Of a stretch of 64,000 nt of DNA, positions 15,996 through 27,181 are shown in pieces (the first letter of the stretch is position 1; every line of letters starts with the position of its first letter). Source of the DNA: Catenaria anguillulae PL171 (lineage: Eukaryota; Blastocladiomycota; Blastocladiomycetes; Blastocladiales; Catenariaceae); NCBI GenBank assembly GCA_002102555.1, contig MCFL01000002.1, positions 496,001-560,000 of the forward strand, in the 5' to 3' direction. The translations under genes and the position numbers were made by a program. Below the pieces are notes generated by a model that was given only the letters and a program-made list of their open reading frames with translations, was not told where the DNA came from and searched no databases.

Positions 15996-18900
15996 ATGGC
16001 CGCGACCTCTGTCGCCAGTGCTACGACACGCGGTGATGATTCTCCAGCTGCCGCAACGGTTGGATTGGACGCGAAATCTTCAGCAGGTGGGAAGCGAGCA
16101 GGACTCAAGGCACTACTTCCAAGTAGCTTTGTGGAGCGGACTCTCTTTCAGGTTTCGAGCATTTTCATCCAGTTCCCTCAACCGGAACAATAGCTCATGA
16201 ATCGCTTGTCGATGATGTTCTTGTAGGTGGCGCACACAATCATTCGCGATGGAGCGATTCCAAAGACGCTGGCATGGGCCATTGCCATCATTGAAGACGT
16301 TCAACTGCTTTCATTCATATTCTTGCGGTCCTTGCACTCTTCCATTCCCAGTGCCCTCGAATCAGCCTTGACTCTGTTCATTGTTCCGACAACGTATCCA
16401 TCGTTTGTCGTTGCTGATACGGTCGCAATCGTCTTGGTTTTCTTAACGACAAGTCTGATTGCAGTCGTGGTGCTTCTGATCCACCGCAGCAAGGTGCCGG
16501 GCACAATTCTCAAGTGTCTGAGATTGATGGGACTGTTTACATCCACGTATTGTCATTGCCTCTGTTGAATGTGCTCGTCATGGGCCTCAACTGCACTTCC
16601 GGCTCAGTCGTCATGACTCGTGCAGAATGCTTGACGCCAGCTCATGCCCATTCCTGGTTCTGAATGCTGTTTGCCTTGCGCTTTACATTCCCCTCTGCTC
16701 ATCAATTCATTGGTGGTACGCCGTACAGTTTGTCACTTGTGTGGATATCTGCGAGAAAGCACGGCTTTTCATGTTCAATCGATGTCCGATTGCATTTCTA
16801 TCTAGCTTGTTGACTCCTCGCCAGCCTCTGCCAACCCGCTCGCGTGCTCAAACGGACATGTCAACCTTCAAAGTGTCATGCTGCGTGTTGCTCTTGTTGT
16901 CCTGAAGGTATTCCTGGCCAGTGAAACTGGCGCCGCTGTTTGGGTGTACATGTGTGTGGCGGCCACCGGATTTGCGTATCAATCGCGGCTCTTGGTCATG
17001 GAGCAGCCCTATTACGATCGAGGCATGAACATGTTTCGCACCGTGCGCACATAACTTTTTCCTCTTGCCACAACGTGTACCGCACTTATCATGACATGAC
17101 GCTGTCGCAGGGAATGATGTTCGGCAGCCTCGTCGCAATGTCGCTGACCATGGTGACAAATGCCCTCGCTCCAGGTGCCAACATCTTCATATCATGTGGA
17201 TCATCCTCATCGCCGTCACACTTATGGCCGTCTTGATTGGTGCCAACCTATCCAAGTGGTACCTTTCCCACCTTGTCCGCCGCACCGTGTTCCGAAACCG
17301 CCTCATTCGCGCTAACGAGGCCGGCGAGCTGTCAGACTGTTTGGATTCAATTGATTCCAGCAGCATCCGGCCTCGCAAGTCGGCGTCACTGCGGTTGTCA
17401 GGCGGAACGACCATCGCCAACAATCGTCGAGCCATCTCGGAACCACTGCAGCCCATTCCAGGGTCCGAGCCGGACCTGAGCGGAAGCCCAACATCGACAA
17501 GCACAGGATCCGTGACCATTCCAATTGGAAGTATCAAGAGCACCTTGGCACTGTCGAGTGCACGGGGGTTTCCCACTGCGACATCGTCCAGTACCTTGGC
17601 TCAAGTTCTTCCATCTCGCGTTTCTGGTGCATTGGCAAAGGGAGATCAGTTGGCGGCCGTCTCCAAAGGGCGACGGCGTCTGTCGGTCTTGGCTGTGTCG
17701 AGTCAGGATCCCAATTTGCCAGTGGAAACAAGCTCAGGCCGAAAGCACAGTCGGATTCAGACCCAGCAACAACGAGTACCGATACTCTCAATGTCATGAC
17801 AAGCGTGAAACCAAAGGTTCTCGAGTTTGTTTTCAACGCTGCTCAAGAGGTCGAAATCAGTACGCTGTATCCATTCACGAGAGAGTCATCGGTCCACTCC
17901 GATTCACTGACACATGAAACGTTAACATTCAGGCCTGCGATTCATTCGCAACAACCCAAGCGAGCGCCAGCTTGCCGTTGCTATGGACCTCATCGAGCGT
18001 GGACTCGTCGAGTTTTCCCAACAGCCCGCAGTTCCTCACGAGTGCCGCAGTATACTTGAACGAGTTCTTTGGCATTGACGGCGAACGAGCCGCTGAAGTG
18101 CTCTTCCAAACACTCCGGAACAAGCAACGGCACTTGCCCGTCGACATTCGATTCAACCTGTACATGTACACGCGCGACCGACAGGGAAGGAACATGGCAG
18201 GATATGCTTGACTCTGCCGCACTGGATCAGCTCATGCGCAAGGCGCGGAATTTGCACCTTCTTCGCTCATGGCACTACGTGATATTTGGGAATCGTTCCG
18301 AGTTGATGTGTCGGATGGCAAGCTCGCAGATGCGATAGCCAAACTGTCGGATTACGAGCGCGGCGCCGAAGAGTGCTACCAGCGCTTGTTGGAGCGCAAC
18401 AGCAAGGACGTAACAGTGCTACGGCTGTTCAGCATGTTCTTGAACTGTGTCAAGGGAGACAAAGCCGGGCCGCTCAGATTCTCGAGTTGGCCGAAGAGCT
18501 CGAAACAACCCATGCTGTTGTTTGTGCACGTCAAGTTACATCGGCACCTATCAATGGTATTCTGTCGCACGTGAGACATTCACAAGCTCGCGAGCACCAG
18601 CTTCCATCAATCCCACAATCAACACGTCAATCAACACGCCGTTTGTCCTGCCGGTCAACCTGAGCGGAACGGACGGCGGGGATAGCAGCCATCATACAGA
18701 CGAACTCGATTCTTCATTTCACACGCCCCAATGCTGATCGAGGCTCACACCAATAACCCAACCGCGCTCCCTCCGTCGACAGTAACGAACTCTCCTGCCA
18801 ACATTGAGCGCACCACCGGCTTCTCGATTCCCGAAAGAAAGGCTCATGAATTTGACGCGATCGAAGCTGGCCGCAGTGCCTCGCAGACCTCTGGTACGAG

Positions 18901-21125
18901 CGCGAGCCGGACATTGCGCAGACGTCTTCTCAAGCGGCGTATGATGGTCGAGCGGGTCGAGCAGCCGCTCAACCAGACATGGCTTATGCTCGTCCCCGTT
19001 GTGCTCGTGACCATGTCGGTGGCAATCGGGTTCTACGTCTCGCTCGACTTGTACAATGACTCAACCAGGTTCTTTAATGTCGAATTCGATGCTGCCCGCG
19101 ACGCAAGGGGAATGGCCCGACGAATTGTTGAGGTACTCCGACGTTATCGTTTGGTCTCACATGCACGCAATCTGACATGATTGTTTCCAGAGCATCCGCT
19201 TGATGGTTTCCAGCAACTTACTGGGGGACCGGCCAGAGTGGGAAGCGGCCCATAACACTGTCAGCTTTGCGCTGACCTCGCTCATGACGGATAGCCTTGC
19301 GGCATTGAACAAACATTACCAAGCTCTGCCAGTTCCTCCAAAGGCTCGTTCCCATACCTTGTTCCACTGGCGCCTTTTGGATCAATACTAACGCTCCTTG
19401 TGGCTATAGAGCGTCCGACTCTCGCTCCGGCGCAACATGAATGGGACAATGTCCGACTTCGACACGGTGCTTGTATCCCCCTCAACGCCGTTGAGCGAGT
19501 GGCACAAGCTGCTACCATTGCGCTCGGATACGGCTATCAAGAGCTCACGCCTGAAGTGTTTGAATCCATTCCGCGACTAAATATGGTATGGTCTCGCCAT
19601 GGCATTCATTGCCGTCCGAGCACATGCAATGAACTGATCTTGCCGCAATCCATCTAGATCACGGGGCACATGCGTCAAGTCTTTGACCTTGTCGGAGCAC
19701 TCATGGCTGCCTTCACAGATGCGTACCGAGTCAACCTCAACCAAAACACGACCATGCTCGTTGTGTTTGCCATCGCCTCCGTCGCCTTTCTCGTCCTGGC
19801 CATGGGCGTGACCCACAAGTTTGTCTTGTCCCGGTACTTTGACAATGAATCCGGTCTCTATTCGCTTCTTCGGCGAGTCCAAAAGCGTCCGCTGTCCAAC
19901 ATTGTCACGTCGCTGGAGGAAGAAATCGAAAACTTTCGTGAAATCGGATTGGGCGACGCGGACGAGGACGCGGCCGAGCTGCGTGGAATGGCGGCTGGCG
20001 GCGGCCGGGCAAAGTCGAGGATGGGTCGCAAGGCCAAGCTTTCTATTTGGATGTGCTTGTATTCGGCGGTTCTGGCGCTTCTCATGCTGCTCATGTACAG
20101 CATCACAATCACGTTCGTCTTTCCTTCTTCTTCCACGCCTGTGGGAAATCATGCGCTGGCTCACTTGCTTGTCTCGCGCCGCCACAGGTCGCTCAACCAA
20201 TCTGCTGACTTGGATCGCCTCGTCCTGTCTCTCGATCGTCGGCTTTACACGACCTTGCTCCGAGTATGTTGCACTGCGATGCGGACTGCATGCGCTTGCG
20301 GCTGCCCTGCCCCATTCGCTGTCTCGGTAGGTATTCACGAGGGAGTGGACAAGCTACGACAAGACAGTCTCAGCTGGTCCGTGCAAGCATAACTGCCCCG
20401 TTTCTCATCTCGGTTGCCCGCGATGGATCTAACCAATCAGTATTCCCACAGTCAACGCCATCCGCAATCTGCGCATTATCCTGGTAGACCTCAACTTTGC
20501 ACATGACAAGCTCCTCAACGACCCCACGGTCTCTCCACCACGCTTCCAACCCTCACAAGTCTGCCCCGCAAATGCCCCACGGCGGGTCCTGTTTGTCGTT
20601 CCCACCCAACCCAGCATCGGATACACACTCGAGTCAGGCATGGTTCCGCTCAACGTGGCCATCACGCGCATGACAGAAACGGCATCGGAAGTGATTGCAG
20701 CATTTGTCACAACGCCTGTGGTCAACGAGGACACGAGTGCATTCACAAACTCAACCTCGTACGGCAAATACGAGCTGCTCATGTACCAATGCACCGACAT
20801 CATTCCGCGCGTCGAGGAACTGGACCAGGGCATTCAAGCAATGATGAACCGTCGGGTCGTGGTGAGCTCCTCCGTCACCATTTCCATCTTTGTCGCGTTT
20901 TTGGCGGTCGAGGCCGTTGGATTGCTGGTGGCGTGGGTGTTTGGATTGGAGAGGTTGAGACGCGAGTCAAGGACACTCACGTCGTTGCCATTCTTATTGC
21001 CGGCGGCCGTCTTGTCGGCGACAAAGGAGTTGGATTCATTTGTCGAGTCGGGGGGCTGGCGGTGTGATGGAGACTGGACCTTGAAGGTCTGCAAGGACCA
21101 GCAAACGACCAGTTGCGTGCGATAG
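15996..21125 (+). CDS. TmcB/TmcC-like multi-membrane TPR protein, frame broken by indels
   Basis: Long membrane protein of the 'tiny macrocysts' TmcB/TmcC type, a family with N-terminal membrane helices and TPR-like repeats; molecular role poorly known. Exon 1 15996-16151 ends TLFQ; exon 2 starts at 16227 (VAHTIIRDGAIPKTLAW). Membrane helices: IAIIEDVQLLSFIF, VAIVLVFLTTSLIAVVVLLI, NVLVMGLNC, ASETGAAVWVYMCVAATGFA and WIILIAVTLMAVLIGANL. TPR-like part: GAEECYQRLLERNSKDVTVL then RLFSMFLNCVKGDKAGAAQI. C-terminal helices are at about 18980, 19750, 20060 and 20870. At least three one-base gaps (near 16541, 16662, 17041) and more between 17800 and 20400 interrupt the conserved frame; some breaks are introns. 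The product would be roughly 1,400-1,500 aa. Internal exon borders past 17.8 kb are not resolved. Could be a true pseudogene, but uniform conservation argues for sequence error. Confidence 0.75.
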
Positions 21126-21981
21126 TTCCACCGAATCAATCGAACGAGCATCAGGGTGGACTTACCGTAAACTTTTCATTTGCTGCTATGTAATTGTCCC
21201 TGTTGATACAGTGTACCGGACTTGACGTGACATGAAGGAACTTCGGCATAATCCAGCAATTGTCCATTGCGACACCTGAAAGGTAAGCAATGTCTCGAGA
21301 AACGAACGACGGCGCAATCCGCTTGGGGATAACCAACGCCATTTTGTCGCCTCGACATGAAAAACAAGTTTCCATGGATGGGAAAAACCCGCTCGTTAGC
21401 TCTTCTGCCCCGTAAGCGTGTGGAATCCATTGAGATAGAAAAAAGAGACGATCCTACACAACTCTGGGACAGTGGGCATTGAGAGAGCAGTCCAAGGTTG
21501 CAGGTGCAAGGCCAAGACAAAAGGCACAATTATTGGCTCCTGTCGGATGCCCGTATTCTGATGCACACTGTGATCACGTGCAGCGTTGCTGGGGTCGCTC
21601 TCTCAGCGCTTGGTTTGACCAGGATTCCATGAATTGACATGTTATTTAACAACTGAAGGCATATGAGCTGGCGATAAGGGTCAGCCTTAAAGATGACGGT
21701 AGGAAAAAAAAGACAGTGTATGACTGGAAAGGGGAAGAAATGTATACAAGAGCGAAATGGACAGGATGGACGTGGTGCTTGCCCGCGAACCAGCATGGGC
21801 AACAGGCAGAGCAAGTGATGGATGGCACAAGTCATGTGTGGGTGGAGGGTTGATGACAGGGCGACGGATGGACATGTTTGGAAAGGCCAGAGTGGTGAAT
21901 GAAAAATGTATGGGAGGGGGAATCCGAAAGCGGAGCGAGAAAGTCAAGGATGAAAGCAAAACAAAAAAAAAACACGCAAAT
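21126..21981. other. Convergent intergenic region
   Basis: About 855 bp between the TmcB-like stop and the subtilase stop. Contains an A9 tract near 21964. No gene, RNA or repeat recognised. Confidence 0.45.
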
Positions 21982-23694
21982 CTAAACGCTTCCGTGTCCA
22001 TTGTAGTGATGCTGAGCAGGACTGTGCTGCCTCAAGTGCCCACCCCCAACGCCCATTCCAGGCACACCCATCTTGCTCGCGGAATCGCTCGTCACCATCA
22101 TGGACGCCATCTGTTGCTTCCGGCGGCGGTTGTGCCGGACCTTGGCAAACGCCGCCACGAGCACAAGCAACAAGACTGCGCCCGTAGCCGAAAGCGCAAT
22201 CGTGACAGTGTTTCTGGACGTGCCGAGCGCCGACGCAAATGCTGTAATGACGCCCGAGTTGCTTGCCTCACATCGCGACAGCGGAAAATCCATGACCGCT
22301 TGTTGGGTGCGCGTGAACGCCGCTGCGGCGCCAACGTCTGCAGCGCGCGGGACAAACACGTGCATGGCCGTCTCCGAGATTTGCTTGAGCGGTTTGGCGT
22401 CACGCGCGAGCCGCGCCTGCAGTTCCGACGGCGTCAGGTTGGGGTTGGCTTGCAAATGGTGGGCGAGAACGCCTGCGACGAGCGGGGCTGCTTGCGATGT
22501 GCCTTGGCGCGACTCGAACGCCATGCGGTTGCCCTGCACGTCAATGGTGGTGTTGGCCGTCGACCACATGTCAACTCCCGGCGCCCACCAGCGCACGCAG
22601 TTGCCAAAGTTTGAGAATTTGGCGCGGCGTGGGTTGTAGTTGTCGCGAGCGAGTTCCTGCGCAGACGGGCGGTCGAGGGCGCCGACAACAAACGTGTTGG
22701 GAACGGTGGTCATGCTTGGAGCAGATGTGTCGCACACTTCGCGTTCCGAGTTGCCGGCGGCAATCACGACCGATGCGCCGCGGCGCGCGAGGGCGTTGAG
22801 CGCACGTGGAAGCGTGTCGCCGCGAAGCGATTCGGTGGATCCGAGCGACAAGTTGATGACGGCGGGCATCTTCATGTTGGTCGACAAAAAGTTGAGTGCC
22901 TCGACTGCATCCGACACGGACCCCGTCTTGCCACAGTCAATGATGCGCAAACCAAACAAGTTGACGCGCTTGGCAACACCCACCGTCTTTCCGCCAATCA
23001 ACCCGGCCACATGCGACCCGTGGCCCGTGCAATCGTCCTGCTCCTGGTTCTTGACAGTATCCGCCGTGAAAATGTTGGTCGCGCGGCCCTCGTACTCTGG
23101 ATGCCGCACATTGATCCCGGAATCCACAACATACACATTCACGCCTTCACCCGTCAAATCAAACCCGTACTTGTCGTCCAGCTTGCCATCGAGCGCATCC
23201 AGACCCCACAGCGACTGGCTCGACTGCATGGCGGGTGACTGCAAGCACGCATTGGCCGACTTTGCAAACGGGCTTGAGCTCGGGACTTGCTGCTGAATGA
23301 TGCTCAAGTCATCCTCAATGTACGCAACACATGGGATCTTGGCAAGCATGTCGAGCGGAAGAGCCGGGCCAGTGAACCGGACCTTGAGCCCTCGCACGCC
23401 CTGAATGTTGAATCCCGACTGCACTGTGACGCCCACAGCGGCAAGGAGCGGTCGAAGCGTGTCGATTTGCGCATCTTGCGCGGGACACTCGTCCGAGAGG
23501 CCCACGAGGTAGGATTGAGCGCGGCGTGGCGCGTTGGCCGCGGCTTTCACGTATTTGAGAGCAGTGGCAACGTTGGTCGAGTTGTTGGCAGCTTGTGTCA
23601 CGGTACGGACAATATCGGAGAGCTGGCCGTTGTTGGAGGCAGCCGTGACGGCCTTCTTGATGTCGTCGAGCGATGGGATGGATGACGACGACAT
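21982..23694 (-). CDS. Subtilisin-like serine protease (S8, proteinase K type) with C-terminal TM anchor
   Basis: Single-exon 570-aa protease. Residues about 60-135 are an inhibitor I9-like propeptide (SYLVGLSDE ... CVAYIEDDLSI). The catalytic triad is Asp191 (VYVVDSGINVRHPEY), His225 (DCTGHGSHVAGLI) and Ser400 (RQGTSQAAPLVAG); the oxyanion Asn315 is in VVIAAGNSE. In the Ser motif Gln replaces the usual Met of GTSMAAP. After the catalytic domain comes a hydrophobic segment at about 496-518 (VTIALSATGAVLLLVLVAAF) followed by KVRHNRRRK, so it looks like a type I anchor with a short basic tail. Odd: from the first ATG (23694, MSSSSIPSLDDIKK) there is no signal peptide, although one is needed. 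The frame stays open upstream to about 23844 and is hydrophobic, so an unrecognised 5' exon or non-ATG start is possible. Confidence 0.9.
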   Translation of the reverse strand: MSSSSIPSLDDIKKAVTAASNNGQLSDIVRTVTQAANNSTNVATALKYVKAAANAPRRAQSYLVGLSDECPAQDAQIDTLRPLLAAVGVTVQSGFNIQGVRGLKVRFTGPALPLDMLAKIPCVAYIEDDLSIIQQQVPSSSPFAKSANACLQSPAMQSSQSLWGLDALDGKLDDKYGFDLTGEGVNVYVVDSGINVRHPEYEGRATNIFTADTVKNQEQDDCTGHGSHVAGLIGGKTVGVAKRVNLFGLRIIDCGKTGSVSDAVEALNFLSTNMKMPAVINLSLGSTESLRGDTLPRALNALARRGASVVIAAGNSEREVCDTSAPSMTTVPNTFVVGALDRPSAQELARDNYNPRRAKFSNFGNCVRWWAPGVDMWSTANTTIDVQGNRMAFESRQGTSQAAPLVAGVLAHHLQANPNLTPSELQARLARDAKPLKQISETAMHVFVPRAADVGAAAAFTRTQQAVMDFPLSRCEASNSGVITAFASALGTSRNTVTIALSATGAVLLLVLVAAFAKVRHNRRRKQQMASMMVTSDSASKMGVPGMGVGGGHLRQHSPAQHHYNGHGSV

Positions 23695-24590
23695 GATTCG
23701 GGGAGTGAGAGGACGAACGAGCTGATGCGTGTCGACCAAGGATACGTTATAGACAAGAGGTTGGACAAAGAAAAGAGAAATGCGAGCGAAACAATTGCCA
23801 GCCGGCAGCAATGAGAATGGGACGAGAGTGTCGAGAAAGAACAAGCAACGGAAGGGAAGGGAGGAGGTCTATGAGGAGGGGAACGAGGCGAATGTCCAAA
23901 ATCCTCGAGAAAAGAGGTGGTACGAGGCTACTACGATGAACGATGCTGCTGATAAATGGAATGGTCGCCTGCTGGATACCGAGTCGGGTTGTGCAAATAG
24001 TTGGAGGCCCCAGGATGGATGGATGGGATGCCTGTGGTGCTTGGAAGAGAGAGCGAGTGCCTCTTCGTGCAACTGAAGCCAAGGAGGGAGAGACTCGAGT
24101 GCTGGGTTCAAGTGACGAGTTTGGCGAGCTTGGCTAAAGCACAAGAACTTGAATGCTTGGCTTGGGGTGGCGCGTGCGTCAATGAGTGGGCGATCCTTTG
24201 ACCGCCACGACAAGCCGCAGCCGTTGCTCGCAACGGGGACGAAGTGTCAGTGGACTTTGGCAAAATAAGTATGGGTCACTTGGGAAAATGTGCCCAAGAA
24301 GAGACACAGAATCAAGACAGACTTGCTGCATGGATTGCATTGACTTACTCGTCACACGGCGGAGCCTTTTCATCAGCACGAGAAATGGCCCACTTTGCCG
24401 TGCCCCCACCCTCACTCAAGACCTCCAGGCAATCGACTTTTCACCACGGCACCATCATCTTGATTAAGACTCTCTGCGCCCGAGTGTGTGTCCAAGGGAC
24501 ATAGGGCTCTTCACCCCCTGCAGAGAACCGGCGCTCGCCCGTGTTGCAGAAGCCATCTTAGAAGAAGCGACGCGATTGGCTTGAGTGCAA
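23695..24590. other. Intergenic region, subtilase 5' side to tRNA
   Basis: About 900 bp between the subtilase start and a tRNA gene on the opposite strand. It should hold the subtilase promoter; a possible missing 5' exon of the subtilase may lie here. No other feature recognised. Confidence 0.4.
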
Positions 24591-24673
24591 GGCAGGATGG
24601 CCGAGTGGTCTAAGGCGTTGGACTTGAAATCCAATGGGTTCTACCCGCGCAGGTTCAAACCCTGCTCCTGTCG
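24591..24673 (+). tRNA. tRNA-Ser (anticodon UGA)
   Basis: An 83-nt intronless class II tRNA. The acceptor stem GGCAGGA pairs with TCCTGTC (one G-T pair), with discriminator G at 24673. The D-arm contains the A box TGGCCGAGTGG. The anticodon stem TTGGA/TCCAA encloses loop CTTGAAA, giving anticodon TGA. A long variable arm, as required for tRNA-Ser, precedes the T-arm with GGTTCAAACCC (B box). A TTTT stretch at about 24702 can serve as Pol III terminator. Confidence 0.95.
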
Positions 24674-24715
24674 GTATTGGCTTTATCTACAACTTATGAG
24701 TCTTTTCCCCAGCAT

Positions 24716-24716
<1 letters not shown>

Positions 24717-24751
<35 letters not shown>
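24717..24751 (+). repeat. 35-nt poly(T) tract downstream of the tRNA
   Basis: An uninterrupted run of about 35 T. It lies 44 bp after the tRNA and about 100 bp before the LSM7 start. It could act as a back-up Pol III terminator, a nucleosome-excluding poly(dA:dT) promoter element for LSM7, or the tail of a decayed retroposed sequence on the minus strand. Its exact length is uncertain because such runs are error-prone. Confidence 0.85.
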
Positions 24752-24852
24752 CATGATCATCAGGTCCTTCTGCACAAGAAATATAAATATCGTCAATGCT
24801 CTCTACCAATCCAATGCAAGGCAGCTCTTGAACCTCCGATGCACCCAACGCA

Positions 24853-25506
24853 ATGGACACCCAACACCAGCAGTCCTCAGGACCGCGCCCGCACACTGGC
24901 GCCCGCGGCGGCTACAACAACCAAGGCGGCCAACGTGGTGGATACAACCAAAGCCAAGGCCGTGGCCGGGGCGGCGGCGGTGCTGGAAACCGTGGCGGAC
25001 GTGGTGGTGGCGGTCGAAACGACCAGGGACAGGGCCAGGACCGGCCAAGGGAGCCCAGGGAGCGCAAGGTGATTTTGGACATGAACAATACATGAAGAAG
25101 AGGATCGTGGTCAAGTTCATTGGCGGCCGTGAAGGTGCGGTTGCGGGTCTGTTTCCGGTCCACAATGTGCCGTTGCAAGGCTAACAGTGTGGTTGCCCGA
25201 ATCCATATGGTTGTTACAGTCTCTGGCGTGTTGACGGCTTTTGATCCGCTCAACAACCTCGTACTCGAGGAGTGGTCGAGTCTTATACCAGTACGCCCAC
25301 TCTTTTTTTTCATATTTACCCAAGGTCTTGGTCTCATTATATCTCTCGCTTTGTGCTTGGCAGTTGAGAAGGGTGCCGGCCAATCCGTCGACCGGAAACG
25401 CAACCTTGGCACTATTGTCGCCCGCGGCCAACAGATCATGGCGCTTGCTCCCGAGGACGGATACGTCGAGATTGACAACCCATTCTTGATGGACGATGAC
25501 GAGTGA
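24853..25506 (+). CDS. LSM7: LSM7-like Sm protein with N-terminal RGG extension
   Basis: Subunit of the LSm1-7 (mRNA decay) and LSm2-8 (U6) heptameric rings. Exons 24853-25134, 25220-25279 and 25364-25506. Sm1 motif: RKVILDMNN(Y)MKKRIVVKF; glycine turn FIGGREV; then SGVLTAFDPLNNLVLEE. Sm2 motif: LGTIVARGQQIMALAPEDG, ending VEIDNPFLMDDDE, as in LSM7. One base is missing near 25090 (between NN and YMKK), without which the frame stops; the rest is colinear with LSM7. Before the Sm fold the protein has about 65 residues dominated by RGG/GGY (for example GGYNNQGGQRGGYNQSQGRG), absent from the yeast and human proteins I know. About 161 aa. The third splice donor (25280) is the least certain. Confidence 0.88.
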
Positions 25507-25606
25507 TTGTCGTGCGTGTGTTAGTGCGATGAAAATCAATCATTTTGTGTTGACTGAAACAGGAGCGAGTCGTCATTTACAAATGTCCATGGTTCATCAG
25601 TCTGGA

Positions 25607-26728
25607 TCATTGCATCTTGTAAACGTCAGACGCAGAGTACCCCATGGCAGCAAGCATTCCGCCCAGCGGGCCTTGAGAAATGAGGTCACGGCCTCGACTA
25701 CCAGCAATTGCCCGCACAAATCTACAAATACAACGATCGTGTGAGAAACAGCATCTCATGGGAGACATTGATAGCCAAAATGGGAGGGAAAACGCACCCA
25801 TCTGGTCCACAGACCACTGTCAACCCTCGACCAGGCGGTGGGAGTCTTGTTGTAGTGCATTCGGTGTCAGCTGCTGCCTGCCGCCCGTAACGTACCGTAC
25901 TGCAAGCCGGTCCGGGTACTTTGCTGCCATGGCATCCAGCCACGCCTTGTCGAGCACTCCTCGGATGTGCGAGCAAAGTACACGAGATGGAACTTGCTCC
26001 ACTTGGCGGCGTTGGTTGCCGTTGGTGCGGTGGGCGTGTTGAGTGCGGCGTCCAGAATCTGAATAAACGGCGTAACACCCGTTCCGCCCGCAATCTGGAT
26101 TCGAGGAGAGCCATCCACCCAGTCAGAGGAAAGAACGAAGCGATTCTGCAACCCATCAAAGACAAAGTGGCAACCCACCATAGCAAGCGTTGATCCGTCC
26201 TTGTCACTTGGCTCGGGCAATACCCACTCGTTCAGCGGGCCGCACACCTCAATCACACCACCGGGCTGTTGCCGATGCATCCATTTCCCCGTTTCGCCCA
26301 CAGAGTACCGCTTAACGAGAAGCTGGAGTGTACCGTCTCTTACATGTACGGGGGTGTAGGAGCGGGCGACAACCAGGTCCGTGTTCTTGATGTCAAAGTG
26401 GAACGGGACTAGAGCTTTTCGACCAGCTGGGCGGTCGAGTGGGGAGAGCCAGTGTGATTCTGCGCTGATTTTCGGCGGTGCCGGGTAGCGGGTCGGATGA
26501 GAGGATGCGGACAGGGCCGTAGGCAAATGGGCTTGGATCGGGTTTGCGCTTGAAGAGTGCGGACCAGGCCAGGTATCCGGTTGCGGCGGCGGCGGTGCCA
26601 GCAAAAAGAGTTTGGAGGTTGCAGATGCTGGTGCCATTGCGTATTATGATGAATGTGATAAATGCTTGCTTGATAACGTGGATGATTGACCGTGATGGTA
26701 CATGTAATATGCGGTGATGGGCTGGCAT
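25607..26728 (-). CDS. CBR1: NADH-cytochrome b5 reductase, frame broken by indels
   Basis: FAD flavoprotein passing electrons from NADH to cytochrome b5. From the ATG at 26728 there is an N-terminal hydrophobic anchor (LFAGTAAAATGYLAWSALF). The FAD site is RSYTPV (ARSYTPVHVRDGTLQLLVKR) and the FAD/NADH-domain GKWMH follows. The NADH-binding motif is IQIAGGTGVTPFIQIL. A C-terminal LTVVCGPDG is split by an intron from the last exon, which ends GGMLAAMGYSASDVYKMQ. At least three frame changes are needed (between about 26430 and 26500, near 25960, near 25820), each consistent with one lost base. Divergent from the cytochrome b5 gene, its natural partner. All functional motifs are retained. Confidence 0.85.
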
Positions 26729-27181
26729 GGGAGCTTGGGGCACTTTGGATCGACCACTTCAAGTTTGTGTCTCGCGGACAGCGCACATTCAAATTTCGGA
26801 CACGTCGATCACCTCACCTCAGCAACTGACCACTCGTTGGAAAAGTTGGTCCGCTTGGGCCCGCCCCCCTGTTTCGCCGGTCCTTTGCCAAATTTCATCC
26901 GCGCCCAGCCAAGTGTTGAAAAGCTCTTGACCGCCCGCCTCTCTCCTTTCTCCTTTCGCCTTCCAGCTCCCAAGTGATTACCGACCTCTTGCCCGTAAGC
27001 GTCCGTCACCTTGCTCTTCACATGTAAGCAACGTTTCGCCATGCATGCACCCATATGAAAATCGACGCCAGCCCAACGCTTGCCGCCGCTATTCTCCTCG
27101 ATCTAACTCTTGACCGCCTTCCCGTCTTTTTTTTTTCTGCAGCCCGGCTCGTCTGCCCACACAAGTTTCCAACCAACCATC
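26729..27181. promoter_or_regulatory. Putative bidirectional promoter CBR1/CYB5
   Basis: A 453-bp gap between the start codons of b5 reductase and cytochrome b5. Sharing one promoter region would co-regulate the two halves of the ER electron-transfer chain. A pyrimidine-rich stretch precedes CYB5 (T10 near 27127), followed by TGCAG at 27138-27142, so a 5' UTR intron is possible. No specific factor site claimed. Confidence 0.5.
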
